A DNA stretch of 64,000 bases from Paramecium pentaurelia (GCA_905183005.1 CAJJDO010000058.1:65706-129705), one strand, 5' to 3'; positions 40,362-52,892 are shown, counted from the stretch's first letter. Translations and numbers: made by a program. The notes: a model not told the origin generated them from the letters alone.

Positions 40362-41206
40362 TCATGAATCTTTAGTTTTTATTTATAATAGAGCCAACTT
40401 CTCTAAATCATATTATTCTAATTGTTTATAGAAATGAACAGCAATATCTAATTGGGGTATTAGACTCTGTAACATTTCAATACCTAATTTCAAAGGTACT
40501 TTTATCTCATTTATCAAATAAGCTAAGATAAAGCATGGACCAATATTAAGTCCATCTCTACAATGAATAAGCACTTTCCCTTTTTATAGTAATGTCTATA
40601 TAATAATTTATTAAAATATTCTACTTCTCTAATGAATCTATTACTTATTCTAAAGTGTTTTTTAATATCCTCATCAGAAGTATTGTGAACATCAATGTTT
40701 AAATATTTAAAATATTTAGTTCTTTTTGTATATTCCATCGAGGTTAAATTCAATACATTTGTTACTGCTTTTTATAATAAAAATTTTGTCCATAAACCCA
40801 TTGCAAATCCACAAAGATAAATTCCAGGTTAAATTTCAACAAATAAAGTCTCTTTTAATTGAGATTGATAATTATAAGGACAAAATGATAAATGAGGAAA
40901 CCTTAAACAAACAATATCCTCTTCTTCTTCTCCATATTCATCTAATCTACCTTCTCCTATAACTTTTGCTCCTTTTTCTTCTTCATCCTATCCTCTAAGA
41001 GTCTTTCTTGATTATTAATGACTTCCAATTTTAATTTGAGATCTTTTTTCACTTTCTTTTGATCCAATCATTTTTCTATCATCCTCCTAAGGAACTCCTA
41101 ATTCCTTTCTGGATTTTTAATCTGAAATAATATCTTTTCTAGAAGCACCTTCCATACTTTAATTTGTTCGTCTGAACTATGAGCTCTTATCTGTTCGATT
41201 GAGCAT
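40362..41206 (-). CDS. Dual-specificity-phosphatase-like protein lacking the catalytic Arg
   Basis: About 270 residues. A charged N-terminus (MLNRTDKSSQFRRTN, later EEEEDIVCLRFPHLSFCP) leads to a phosphatase-like domain starting VEIQPGIYLCGFAMGLW. Removal of a 29-nt GTAGAA...TATATAG intron yields QKGKVLIHCRDGLNIGPCFI. Active enzymes read HCxxGxxR; here the Cys is kept but the Arg six places later is Ile. The rest of the fold (AYLINEIKVPLKLGIEML) is intact. It therefore looks like a STYX-type phosphate-blind pseudophosphatase. Confidence 0.75.
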
Positions 41207-41443
41207 AAAGCTTCTAATATTAAAATAATAATATAATTACAAATTTAAAGTTGTTTCATTTTTTTTATTAAATTTTCTGAAGTAAATTCAAAAATTATTG
41301 TAAGAAAAGTAAGATTTGGATTTGATAAAATTTGTAAACTTTTATTATTCTGAATTATAGTAATAATTAGGTAAACTTAAATAGAGTGAGACATATATAT
41401 CCATAAATTATCAACATTTTTTAAAATAAATAGAAAATTAATA

Positions 41444-41809
41444 ATGGATTCTTTATTTAGAGATAAGTAATGCTCTTATTTTATAAATGGATAATGATAT
41501 TTGCCAATTTGATAATTTTCACCCATTGAAACATATCTCTATCAATAATTTGATAATATTAATATCTTTGTTTTTTTTGATAGATAGAGGATCTTGATTG
41601 ATGTAAATAAGTATGTAAGATGTCTTTTAGTAACCATACTATGCTCTGGAGCTTTAGGATTATAAAATAGATATTATAATATATATACATTCACTAAAAG
41701 TAGAGACTAATTCTAATTCAATATTGGTTTTTTAATCAATAAATTTATTAGAGAATCAATTTTAAATAATATCATTAATGATATGGGAAATTGGATTAGA
41801 TTAAAATGA
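41444..41809 (+). pseudogene. Possible pseudogene or unresolved ORF with two in-frame TGA codons
   Basis: From ATG 41444 a single frame reads to TGA 41807 except for two TGA codons near codons 18 and 23. Between and after them the residues look protein-like (FSPIETYLYQQFDNINIF, later FLINKFIRESILNNI). TGA is the stop elsewhere in this window, and no short intron spanning both was found. May be a decayed gene. Confidence 0.3.
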
Positions 41810-41942
41810 AATTAGTAATATATATTCTACAATTTCACTAATATCTTCATTTTTAATTTAAAATTAGAAAATGATGATTATTCAAAAAAACATATTGATA
41901 TTAAATAGATGATGAATCATAAAATTCATAAATTTAAATTAG

Positions 41943-43541
41943 TCAGCCTAAGATTTACTAATTTACTGCTTTCTTTCCATAAACTATATAATCTGCTTAT
42001 AATCCATGTGCCATTTTTTTACCGGCTTATTTAATTTATGAAATATATATACCTTTTGAATTAAACTAATATGCTTAACTGGATTAAAATTATTATTTCC
42101 CATAAATAACTTTGGGATCATACTTTTTTTTCTTCTTGATTTCAGGTAACATCATTTATTTATTTGATGATTATTTGTCTAAATCATCATCACTATCATG
42201 ATGTTATGTATTTTTATATATACTCTCTACTTTTAAATCAAATTATAAAGATGGTAACTACAATTTAGAATATTAAAATTACTCCAGATTTCTTTTAAGA
42301 TTTTGCATAATAATTCTATGTCTTTTTAAAATTTGGTTAATGCATCTATTTATTTTCCTCAATTCTTTGACTTCTTTCTAAAGAATTATCATTCCTATAT
42401 ATAAATATATTCATTACTGTTCTCGATGATTAGAGATACGAATCTATTATAGAGTATGTTAAAAACTCTTTTAAGTTGCATCTGCTTCATAGAGTTCTCT
42501 AAAATATTCATGTTTCAATGCTGCTTGAGCAGTAATTCTTTCTTCAGGATCATAAACCAATAACATTTTGATTAAATCGATACATTCCTTAGATTATCCT
42601 TAGAGAAGTTTATCAATACCACTACCATGTTTATTTGGGAAATTAATTTCCATGTGAGTTGCTTATCTATTATAATAATTAGATTCTATTACTTTCTGAA
42701 TCTATCAAAAATCTTTGGATTTGGAGTTCCCAAAATATTATGGATCTTATTAACTTAATCTAATTCATTAGTTCCTGGAAAGAGAGGAAATAGAGCTATG
42801 ATTTCAAACATTACACATCCAACACCCCATAAATCCATTTTTAAATCATAATATCCATCTGTCAATAAACATTCTGGGGCTCTATACCATCTAGTAGAGA
42901 TATATCTATTATCAAGATTAAGTTAATTCATACTCTGTATATGGATGCTTTGAATATATGCCTTTGCATGATCCAAAATCTGCAAGTTTCAAATGATCTG
43001 AATTCAATAAAATGTTTTCACTATTTAAATTATAAATTATTACGGCTTGATATCTCTATGGAAGATACCATTTCTATGCATATGATCAATAGATTTTAGC
43101 AGTTAATACATAAAGGATTTAACTTTCTATGGATTCAACGGTTGTCTTCTGCCTAATTGAAATGATTATTATGATACCTTTGATATGTTCGTATAGATTT
43201 TATTCCATTAATTCAAATACTAAAGCCAATCTTCCTGTAGGTTCATCACTACCATAATTGTAATATATTAAGTTACTATAGAACTTCGATTAACTTAATG
43301 ATATGTTCATGAGGACTCAATTTCCTTAGAGCTTGAATCTCTCTTAAATGATTGACCTTTAATCTTTATACAATTCTTTACTTATTCAATTGATGTGAAT
43401 TTATTTTTCATACACTTTATAGCTACATAGTTTCCTGTTTTGAATGATTATGATTTGATGACCTCTGAAAATGTTCCTTCTCCTTTTTTTCCTACAAGTT
43501 TGTATTCTAATGTAAAATACAAAATTTCAATTACAATTCAT
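41943..43541 (-). CDS. MOK: MOK-type (RAGE/MAPK-overlapping) ciliary protein kinase
   Basis: Ser/Thr kinase of the MOK/ICK group linked to cilium length. A 29-nt intron after MN joins YKLVGKKGEGTFSEVIK; then YVAIKCMK (catalytic Lys), FHRDIKPENIL, LKLADFGSCKGIYSKHPYTEY, the TEY activation loop, STRWYRAPECLLTDGYY, and LFPGTNELDQVNKIHNILG. The C-tail continues past an apparent stop: a 23-nt GTAATG...TATAG intron joins HREQ to NDNSLERSQ and on to PEIKKKKKYDPKVIYG. Without it, an ATGA overlap would suggest a separate small gene. All catalytic residues are present. Confidence 0.9.
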
Positions 43542-43949
43542 TTAGTTTTTTTGCCCTTTTATAATTAAGAATTAAATATCAATAAACTATGTCTAAAAAA
43601 AGAATAAAATATAATAATACTCCATTTTTAAATAAAATTAGTAATTAATGACATTTCAATTAATGATATATGAATAAAATTAAAGAATATAAAAAAATAT
43701 AGAAGAAATTATATTAATATTTATCAATAATGTTATTATTTATTAAGAAAACTAGAATTAGAAATAAAACTAAAATTAGAATTAGAACATTTATGAAGAA
43801 TTACTTATGTTATTAATTTTTATACTACTCTTTTTTTATTACTTCGTTTGTTTTCTTAAAATCATTAATCACTCTAAAATTCTCGAACTAATTCTTTTAA
43901 AGGTTTCTTTTTGCCATCTTCATAAGACTTATTTAATTTTTCTGATCTA
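43542..43949. other. Intergenic AT-rich region
   Basis: About 400 bp, with an irregular (AATTAGA)-like A/T repeat near 43750-43800. No supported gene. Confidence 0.45.
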
Positions 43950-44613
43950 TCACTCTCCTTTTCCTCTTCTTAATATTGGGTCTGGTTCTTAATGAATTTT
44001 TACTTTAGAATTAAAGTTGGAATTCATAACTTTTCTTGCAAATGATGTCGGATCCCTACTATCTACTAATCCAGAGCCAAACTCTTTTATATAAATTTAA
44101 TATGCTGCTTAAATATGCATTTGATTTCTTTTAAAATTGAGATGAGGCTTTGGTTTATCATAAAAGAATGGAGTTTATTTATTGCAAGGTTGATCAAAAT
44201 TAGGCAACAAGTGACTCATAATTTATTGACTAAAACAAGAATTAAAGTATTATTAAGCTTATTAATCAGGTCTGAAATTGACATCCCTTTTAGAATAAGA
44301 AAGTTCCTTAGTTGATGGTTACTTATTTTTGATTGTATTTTTTTATTTCATTTATTGAGGCTATTTCCTTATAGGAGCCTTTGATATTTTCTTAACTAAT
44401 AATCATTAGACAGATTATTAACCTTTATTAATTTCGGAGACCAAATTGTAAAAATTTTTGACAACCTATCTAAAATCCTTGTCATCATAAATTTTTCTTC
44501 TATTCCTGATTAACTGAAACGATATTTGGAATACTTCATACATATGATGATTTTTAACGAAGATGATTAATATTATTTGAACTCTCTTAATAATGGTCAT
44601 TTTCGGCTTGCAT
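43950..44613 (-). CDS. Unrecognised basic protein, about 200 residues
   Basis: Starts MQAENDHYQESSNNINHL; a 28-nt intron (GTATGAAG...TTTCAG) and a 27-nt intron (GTTAAT...ATTAG) give an open frame through VVKNFYNLVSEINKVKKISK and FGSGLVDSRDPTSFARKVM to a Pro-rich end before TGA 43950. No domain recognised. Phase-consistent introns support a real gene. Confidence 0.55.
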
Positions 44614-44690
44614 TAATCTGATATAAGTATTAAATTAAAGCATTTTGCCATTTAAAAAAATGTGTTAACAAAATATACATAAGAATGATT

Positions 44691-46052
44691 TCAAAAATAT
44701 AAATTTTATACTGCTTCTTCCACACTCTCATATTAATTTAATTTATCCAATTTGAAATGTGACAATATAATTGGTCTCACATCATCAGCAGGTAAAATAT
44801 TTTAGCACAAATATCTATACAATTTGATCAATTAATTATCTTTATCATCATGATAATATGGTAAAATCGGAATCCCATTCTCTAAATGGTGTCTAACTTT
44901 GTGTTAAAATCAATAATTACGCAAAACTATAAGAAGAATTATCAATCAAAACAACATTCTTCAAATCCCTATTCAAAACTCCTAGATGTTTTATTAAATT
45001 ATTATCACCAACTGAAATACAACTCTCTCTGAAAATTCTATAACTTAATTTATTATTTGGATCTAAAATATTAATAACCTAATTATTAAGTTTTTTATAT
45101 ACTTTATTAGCATATACATCTTAAGATGCAGTAAAGATCATTACTTCACATTAATCACTTAGTTTTTGAATAATTTCCTTTGCAAAATTTCTAATGTTTA
45201 TACCAGCTTCTATGATTTCTCCATCTTCAAATTGGATGTCGATCTTAAACTAGCATTTATCATTTTCATCTTCATTACAATGTATTAAAGTCTCATCCAT
45301 ATCAAATATTATTGTCTTATTATCTTAACTTAAATTATAAAACTTTACATTTCTTATTTAAATTTAATGGAATATTTAAGAGTTTCTTTTTAATTTATTC
45401 TTTATCAATTTATAAATTCTTTATAATAGGTATATAAGTGAAGGATGATTATATATGTTCTCTAAACAAGGCTGAACTTTAAGATTTCTAATTCAAAATT
45501 GCATTCTATAAGTCTCCCACATAATATACTAAGTTAATTTCATTATATACAATGTGATATTTGTGAAGAACCTTTCTATGCAATCTATTTAAAAGAATGT
45601 GGTTTCTCATTCTATTGATGTTAAGTAACAAAACTGTGGTTTTTTAGTTTTTAACTTTAATATTTGCTAAAATTCTCAAAGATTGGTTTTGCTTAGCTCT
45701 ACACTTTGAATAATTATGGTTACTGTGGTTTCTTATTGTCTCGACTAGAATTATATTGATTTTTTGAATCTTCCAATTATTATTTATCTGCAGTATTAGC
45801 TCTTGCTATTCCTGTTGATTTCTAAGGATTATTCTATTGATTTCCACTAATTAATTAATTACACAAATACTTATCATCATTTTGCTTTTATGAATTCTAA
45901 CTTTTTGAATATTTCCTCATAGCCTCAAGATCTGTCGTATATCTTCTTTATTCATTTGGATTGATTCTGTATTAGATAACAGGTCTAGCACCATTACTAT
46001 AGTATAATGGATTCATTGTTATTCTAGGGGGTAATTTACAATTTATTTCCAT
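44691..46052 (-). CDS. FCP/SCP-type CTD phosphatase-like protein
   Basis: HAD-family phosphatase that acts on phosphoserine in other eukaryotes. A Q/S/N-rich N-terminus (MEINCKLPPRITMNPLYYS) of ~200 residues precedes the domain. Catalytic DxDx(T/V) is IIFDMDETLIHC; then VMIFTASQDVYANKV, LDPNNKLSYRIFRESC, and LGVLNRDLKNVVLIDNSSYS. The active-site Asp pair is intact. Exons near 45380-45500 need an intron that I could not place with certainty. C-terminus ESVEEAV and a short extension. Confidence 0.82.
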
Positions 46053-46162
46053 TAAAATAAAATTATATCAATAATAAAGCAATATTTTATTTAATTTAAT
46101 AATTAAAATCCCTTTGATATATTAAAAAATAGATGACAATAATTAATTATAATATTATTTCA

Positions 46163-46717
46163 TCACTTTGATTTCTTCTTTCTCTTAATCTATTGTAATG
46201 GATTGAATTTTTAATGATGTGATCTACACTAAGTGGCTGTTCTTGTAGGTATAAATTAACTCATCATTTTAAAAATCTTTTTGGATTTTTTATCATATTG
46301 TGACTTTAAAATATCAAAGTGATTTTTTATAAATTCAAGATATAATTCATGTTCCTATTGAGTCCAATGACCTATATTTGATAATAGATTTTCTAAATAC
46401 CATTGAATTTAGTCTAATATATATCTCTCTCTGTTTCATTCTTTATACATAAAGGTTCTTATAACACTTAAGATTATCGTTAAATGTCTAAATTTTATTA
46501 TTATTCCTGTTTATTGAAAATGCTTCTTTCTTAAACACTAGCATGTACTGTATTTAATAAATAATTGTCTTCACAATGCATTTAAGGCATTACTTAAAAG
46601 TAAATGATAAATTATACTGTATTAAAACAATTAGGGTTAATATTAAAGACAGATTAAAAAAGTTGATTTGGCTACCTAGGTTTTAAAGATTCTATTCATA
46701 TATTCTTCTTAATTCAT
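46163..46717 (-). CDS. Myb/SANT-like DNA-binding protein
   Basis: A SANT/Myb-type module near the 3' end: GHWTQQEHELYLEFIKNHFD and KKIFKMMSQFIPTRTATQCR with SHHQK, a pattern of single-repeat plant- and protist-type Myb proteins. Ends KRKKKSK. The upstream exon (MPQMHCEDNYLLNTVHASV) is in another frame and the joining intron was not found, so the start between 46590 and 46717 is uncertain. Confidence 0.6.
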
Positions 46718-47278
46718 TTCTTATTGGAGGAATATATAATATTTATATTAATACTCAAAAATTGCTACATGCTATTATGTATTTATAAGAATTTGTTAAT
46801 TTAACTATAGATGATTACTTAAATGTTCAAAAATATAAATAGTATTTGCCAGAACTCATTTATAGTTCAATATGTTTCATTTTTATTTGAACACTGGTTC
46901 AATTTTAAATAATGCATAATTAAGCATTTAATCCATTAAAATTTAATGTAAATAAATAATGATATAATAAATCATATAAACAATTAAAATTTGTAAATAT
47001 ATAAAAATTGTTAAAATTTGATTAGTATGAATGTTGCATTTTTGACCTTATCATAAAATATAATGAATTTTGAATAAAAGATAGTTAATAAATGAATAAT
47101 TAATATTATATATTTTAATACTCATACTTCTTATTACTTCTAATAATATTAGATATCTTAATTTAAATTCTCAATTCCTTGATTTAATATAGGTGCTATT
47201 CCACTAAGTGATTACTATGATTAATAAGTATTTTATTTACATCTTGTAAGAGTTTCTTTAAGTCCTTTTACAATGTAT
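46718..47278. other. AT-rich region, possible upstream exons
   Basis: About 560 bp. A minus-strand stretch around 46720-46860 looks weakly protein-like (IYIFEHLSNHLQLN) but no start or splice signals could be fixed. The rest is A/T runs. Confidence 0.3.
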
Positions 47279-47881
47279 TCAAATAATCTATATTTTATTT
47301 AATAATTTAATTGTTTCTATTAAAATAATAAAATCATCATACTTATCTCTTTATTATTATTATTGTTTAGATAATTTTTATTATTGCTGTTTTTAAACAA
47401 CTGGTTTTGTAAGATTTGTGAAATCTTTCTTTTGAACACTTTCAATTGTCTATTAAAACTCTTCTATTGCTACTTCTAAAGTTTACTAATGTTATATATA
47501 TATATTGATTACTTTAGTTTAATCAAATTTAGTGAAATCAGGAAGAGGATCATCAGATTTAAAGGCTTAACCTCCAAAATTACTTAATTGATTCAACATT
47601 TCTGTCAATTTAGGTATCATACTTAAACTACCAAGTAATCCTTCTCCTTTATTTAAACCACTTAATAAACTAGTAGGATCTAGATTAGAGGTATCACTTG
47701 GCAATCCATGATTACAATGAGCATGATCATGATGATGTTCATCATTTCCATGATGATCATGACAATTATGATCGTGTTGATGTTATTAATTTTTTGGTAC
47801 TATTTAATTTTATGGTTATTATTATTATGATTATTTATCTTATTTAGCTTTATTCTTATTCTTTTTTTTCTTATTATCCAT
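47279..47881 (-). CDS. His-rich small protein, possible metal chelator
   Basis: About 190 residues. Lys/Gln-rich start (MDNKKKKNKNKAKQDKQ), then HQHDHNCHDHHGNDEHHHDH followed by AHCNHG, then a helical segment LLGSLSMIPKLTEMLNQLS, and a 27-nt GTAATC...CATTAG intron before a Gln-rich end. About 15 His in 30 residues would bind Ni, Zn or Cu. No family recognised. No signal peptide, so cytosolic or nuclear. Confidence 0.6.
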
Positions 47882-47961
47882 TTTTGAATTTTGATTATTT
47901 AAATTAATGTATATAATTTCAATAGAAATAGAACATACTAATTATATATAATTATAATGAA

Positions 47962-48826
47962 TCATTATTTATAAACAATCATATTAATTAATTATTAAAC
48001 CTCTAAAATTATGTAAGGCTATTCAACATTAAGTATCTATTTTAATTATTTTATTGTATTTGCAATTTGAACATAATCATTAATAATAATCTTTAACCAT
48101 TTCCATGCATCAGATAATGAAACATTTTAATCTAAATATAATTACAAATATTTCAATACTTTCATATAATTTTGGTTATAATTTTATTATCATATCTTTA
48201 ACACATTCTGTAAACTTTTTATAAAGTTGAAATTATTTTTAATCAACATTTTCATATTAAGACATAGATTTTTTTCTATTCATTTGAATTGATATATCTT
48301 GATTTGTAATATCAGTAATAGATGTTTAAAAAAATGTAGAATCAACTGATTTTCTTTTTCTAATCATATTAATTTAATTCATTAATTCCTCTTTTTATTA
48401 TGTAATCTCATTCAGAAGTTTATTTGACTTTATAACATTGTTTTTTGAAACATTTAATTCTTCATATAATTTTTAATTTAATTTTTTTAATTCGTTAATC
48501 TATTGAATTTTATTCTCTCTGTCTCTTTCACATTCCTCTAATGCTTTTTTTAAATCAGAAATTGTTTTATCTGTTACATCCCTTTATGTATTGGAAAGTA
48601 AGAGAAGAGACGAATTTTGTATATCATCAATCAATAATGAATTGTTATCTACATATTATTTATTTTATGCAGACTCCTTATAAATTTATAGTTTTTGCAT
48701 GATTTCTATTTGATCAATTTCTAATTGCTTATACTTTTAGGCCAATTCTTATTTAATCTCTTTGAACATAAAATTCTTTTGATTTATTATATTTTTTTTA
48801 ATTATTTGATTCAAAATACTATTCAT
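47962..48826 (-). CDS. Coiled-coil protein, unknown
   Basis: About 280 residues, beginning MNSILNQIIKKNIINQKNFM, with long heptad stretches (DKTISDLKKALEECERDREN) and a Lys/Arg patch MIRKRKSVDS. Introns probable near 48230 and 48120. Ends IVYKQ. No family recognised. Confidence 0.5.
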
Positions 48827-49034
48827 AATTAACAATTTGTTATAAAATAAAGTTTTTATTCATTATTTATAGATATATTAAAATACTAATATAATTAATG
48901 AATAGTAAAAAAAAATAATTTATTTGAGTAACATCTATGTGTCAATATTTTAATAGTTCTTATTTAATGAATTAATTCCATTCTTTTTGTTTTACCCCCT
49001 TTTTTACTATGATTAGTTTCTTCATCATATTGTT

Positions 49035-49769
49035 TCTCCATTTACAAATAATACTAGAATGTATCTTGAAATAATTTAATGCATTCCATTCTATAATTCT
49101 TAGTATATTTGTATTTATCTGCTCTATTTTACTCTTTATTTATATTTTTACTTTTATTTAAAATCTAAAGCACATAAACATCTAATTAGATAATTTCCAG
49201 TTTCATGTTCTAATAATCTACCCCATTTATTTTTTACCCAAGATTTATTACTCAAACAACACCAACTTTTAATGATAAGACGATATTTAATATTCTATGA
49301 TCTCTTCATCTTCTTCATATTGATATCAAATGTATATCCAACAGTCCAAAAACAATGAGCCTTCCATTATGATGATATATTAGGAGATGCTATAAAATAA
49401 CCCCAATCAATTTTCAGAATTTTAATACCATTAATAGTTACAGGTAATACTCCTTTGAAATCATCATAATTAAAACAACTTAAAGGATCTTATTATGTAT
49501 TTTTGTAAACCAATATATCTAATTTTTTTTAGTTATTATACTCTCTATATTTTCCTCTTCAAATTTGGAACAACTCTAAGGTTGACTTGTAGTACATGAA
49601 TTACTACAACATGTGGAATAGTTCGAGATGCTTGGCAAATGATGGATTCTCTAAATTTAATTAATTATTACTTAAATTATGATTAAGCTCTTTTGAATAG
49701 ATTGTAGTTTTAACTCTTTTTATTTTGTGAAAGCTTTCTATTCTCACTCTATCTAACTGAGTTCTTCAT
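49035..49769 (-). CDS. Unrecognised Trp-rich protein
   Basis: Starts MKNSVRQSENRKLSQNKKS. The best-supported part, 49150-49490, reads SCFNYDDFKGVLPVTINGIK, ILKIDWGYFIASPNISS, KAHCFWTVGYTFDINMKKM, SWVKNKWGRLLEHETGNY. Unusually rich in Trp and Cys for this window and beta-like, but no family recognised. At least two introns between 49500 and 49650 could not be placed; the true 3' end may be as far as 48935. Confidence 0.4.
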
Positions 49770-50039
49770 TAAAACTTCAATAAATGTTTTAATTATAAAC
49801 AATAACTATAATAATCTAATATCATAACGATCAATATTATTTAATTAAATTAAGTTAGATCTCACTATTGTTATACAATAATTCTTAAATATCATATTGA
49901 AAAACAAAAACTAATATCATATATTTTAAAAATGTTTAAAAATAAAATAAAGAATTCATATAATAATAATAATAAATACTATTCATTATTAATATACTAA
50001 TATATTATTATATTATAAATATTGACTAATAAATATTAT

Positions 50040-50326
50040 TCATTTACTAATTTATATTTATTAGTTAATTTCTTCTTATTCCATAGAAACTCTATTCTTT
50101 AAATCAGGCAATTTTGAAGAAAAAAAAGAAAGTTTATTTTTAAGTATCATTTCTTAATTAATTTATTCTATTTACACCCCAGGAATATTAAATTAAGATC
50201 TTAATTGAATTTAAATATTAAAAATTACCTCTTTTCTTATTAAATTGGTTGCTAATTATTTGCAAAAACATTAGGTACATATTTTATTAAATTAGATGAA
50301 TCTACTAAATTTAAAAATCCACTCAT
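50040..50326 (-). CDS. Small conserved-looking protein, about 85 residues
   Basis: MSGFLNLVDSSNLIKYVPNV begins the ORF. A 29-nt intron (GTAATTTTTAA...AATTAAG) links EKR to SQFNIPGVQIEQINQEMIL and on to FSSKLPDLKNRVSMEQEEIN before TGA. A clean short two-exon gene; composition and splice phase support it. Family not recognised. Confidence 0.55.
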
Positions 50327-50530
50327 TTAATTTGAAAACTCATGTTATTAATTGTTTTAATCAAAATTTTTCACTTTCAATTTTTATCATTTAGCTACTT
50401 AAGAAAGACATCAATTAATGTTTATTGCTAATAAATAGACTTTAAGATTTAGAATCATAAAAAGCAGGAGTGAGGCATTTTAGCTAATTAATATCAATTA
50501 TATCAAATTATTAGATACTGAACTCACTAT

Positions 50531-51535
50531 TCACTTTTTAGTTTTATGATTGTTAAGCTTATTAAATTAATTTATAATTGTACTTTTAGTTATTTGAATT
50601 AATTTTTTTCTTTTTGAAATTTATGTCAAAGGGGCTTCTGGATTTTCCAATTTATTTTTCTTTTTCAATTCATCAATTAAAGTTGTAATAGATTAACAAG
50701 TATTTTTTTTTAATAAACAATTATATCGATTTTTCACAGCATTTTCACTTCTTTTAGATTTTAATATTTTTGATATTAATGCCCATTTTTTCTATTTTTT
50801 TTTTACTAATTCTAATAATTCAATATCTTCCTCTAAATTCCATTAATGTCTATTTATATCAGGATTAAGATGATTATTCCATCTTTCTCTACATTGCTTC
50901 CCTGTTCTTGGAGAATCTTTAAAGTAGGCATTTAATAAATTAGCTATGATGCACCATTTATTTTACATTCCTTATTCTTTGCTTTAACTAAAGCTAATTT
51001 TCAATTATACTTAATCAATAATATTAAATATTCATCTTATTCTTATGTCCATGGTAATTATTATAAGGATAATTTCAATAAATCATTCCATTTGATTTTA
51101 CATTATTCAGCAGTCCTCCTGCCAATTAATTGTTCTACATCTTCCCATACTTTAGTTGGCTATTATTTAAATCTTACATAATACAATTTTTCTGAAGTGA
51201 ATGCCATCTCTAGAACAGATTTTTAATACAATCCATATCAAAATTTATTTATCTTCCTCCGTCCAATTTTTTTTTATCTTTGGAATCCATTATTTAGACA
51301 ATTCCTATTACTTTTCGAAAACTTATTAGTTTGTAAAAAGTTCTTAAACATGCAACTATTCTTATAAAAATCTAAATACAAGTGCTTAATACTCTAAAGC
51401 TGGAATTTGCTAATCTTTATTTTTTTCATAAAAGGTTTAAAAATTGCAGAAAAAATTTCTATTAGTATCAGATATATACTGGACACTTTTTTGTTACTCT
51501 TACAAATATACTTTATATTTATATACTTAATTCAT
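50531..51535 (-). CDS. Three-repeat Myb-type transcription factor
   Basis: About 320 residues. Repeat 1: KKNWTEEDKQILIWIV. Repeat 2: PTKVWEDVEQLIGRRTAEQC and KIKWNDLLKL. Repeat 3 begins LPWTQEQDEYLILLIK, then GKQCRERWNNHLNPDINRHQ, WNLEEDIELLELVKKKQKKW, and VKNRYNCLLKKN, with the spaced Trp residues of Myb helices. Introns near 51010 and 51200 are needed. N-terminal ~100 residues are helical and Gln-rich. Likely nuclear DNA-binding regulator. Confidence 0.8.
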
Positions 51536-51915
51536 TTTTTCGGTAAAGATTTTCTAATCGTTGTTTCTTGCTTTCCCAATTTCTAGTTTGCATAAATAAA
51601 TTAAGAGTTGAGGAATTATTAATTTTATTTAAGCACATACGTAATATCATAAAATATAGTCTGTCACAAAATCATATAGAATCATTACAAACATAAATAA
51701 ATAAGAAAAAATTAAACCAATTTGTAACCTTTGTTCTCAAAACTTAAAAGTGCAATTTTAAAGGAAAGTTATTTATTCATTCTTTTAAAATTTGAAAAAC
51801 AAATGAAGAAATAAGATTAAACTTTTATTCTAAACTGTAATAAATTTGCAATTTCTTAAAATGTTAAAATTTTATGTTTTACAATAATTTGTTTTTACAT
51901 TTATAGTAATTAAAG

Positions 51916-52892
51916 TCATTTATAAATATAAATTAATTTTTCAAAAATTAAAAACTTATAAAGAATATTTCCATGAAATATTATATGAATAATTGAACAC
52001 ATATCAGGATTTTTAATTGATTCTTTTATTTATAATTTTATTTAAATAAGACTTTATTAAATAATTTTCAATTCTTATTTTTTATTTGACTTTCTAGCTA
52101 AATTTTTAATAAGTTTAATTGGCTCTTGAATTTAATCAAATTAAAGTTTAAATTACTCTAATTACTGTTAATTCTCAGATGATATTTTATTATATCAAAA
52201 TAAATGATAAAATTGATTGTAACTTCTCAAGTAGATAATTTATTTTTTCCTTTTTTTTTGGAAACCTTTTAATAAAGTAGTAGGTTTCTTTACTATTACT
52301 TAAGTCTCCTATTATTTTAATATCAATATCATTAAGCCTATATAATTATTTATAATTTTTATCTGATTTTAAGCCTCTTGTTTGATTAATGAAAAGGTTT
52401 ATATAAATCTTTCATTTATAGATATAATATTCTTTTCATTTTTGAGTTATAATAGTTTATTCACACATAAACTACTAGGTATTTCTAGAATTATTGTAAA
52501 ATCCTTTTATTTATTAAATATACATTCTATTATTAATAGAAATGTAATACAATTTTATTTAATTCTGAATTCGATTAAGTCCTGTCTAATAGCTAATTCT
52601 GACTTAAGAATTGAAAAGTTTATTATTGAGTTTTATTGGTTATTATTAATATCAACAATTTGGATTTATATGGATTTAAATATACCCCTTGAAGAATGAA
52701 TTGATCTGATTAATATTTATTAATACTTGAAAACAAAGGGTATTTAGTCAATACAAGTAAATTTTTAACAAAAATATTTGATTATAAATGTAATTTCATG
52801 AATTAATATTATTAATTAAGTAACAAATCACTATAATATATACTTATTGATTCTTCATTTTTATATAGTTGTGATATTGTTAATGATAGCAT
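51916..52892 (-). CDS. Unresolved minus-strand gene
   Basis: Three overlapping protein-like frames: MLSLTISQLYKNEESISIYY, LNDIDIKIIGDLSNSKETYY with FIKRFPKKKEKINYLLEKL, and IQEPIKLIKNLARKSNKKQE. They are in line on one strand and likely exons of one gene, but introns could not be placed. A plus-strand 105-residue ORF at 52382-52699 overlaps and looks like a shadow (hydrophobic, Ile/Leu-rich). No family recognised. Confidence 0.35.

Noticed and set aside
42411..42414. Separate small gene starting at an ATGA overlap
   Set aside because: A 23-nt intron joins it in frame to the MOK kinase.
52382..52699. Plus-strand 105-residue hydrophobic ORF
   Set aside because: Antisense minus-strand frames are richer in charged residues and repeated exons; this looks like a shadow, though not disproved.
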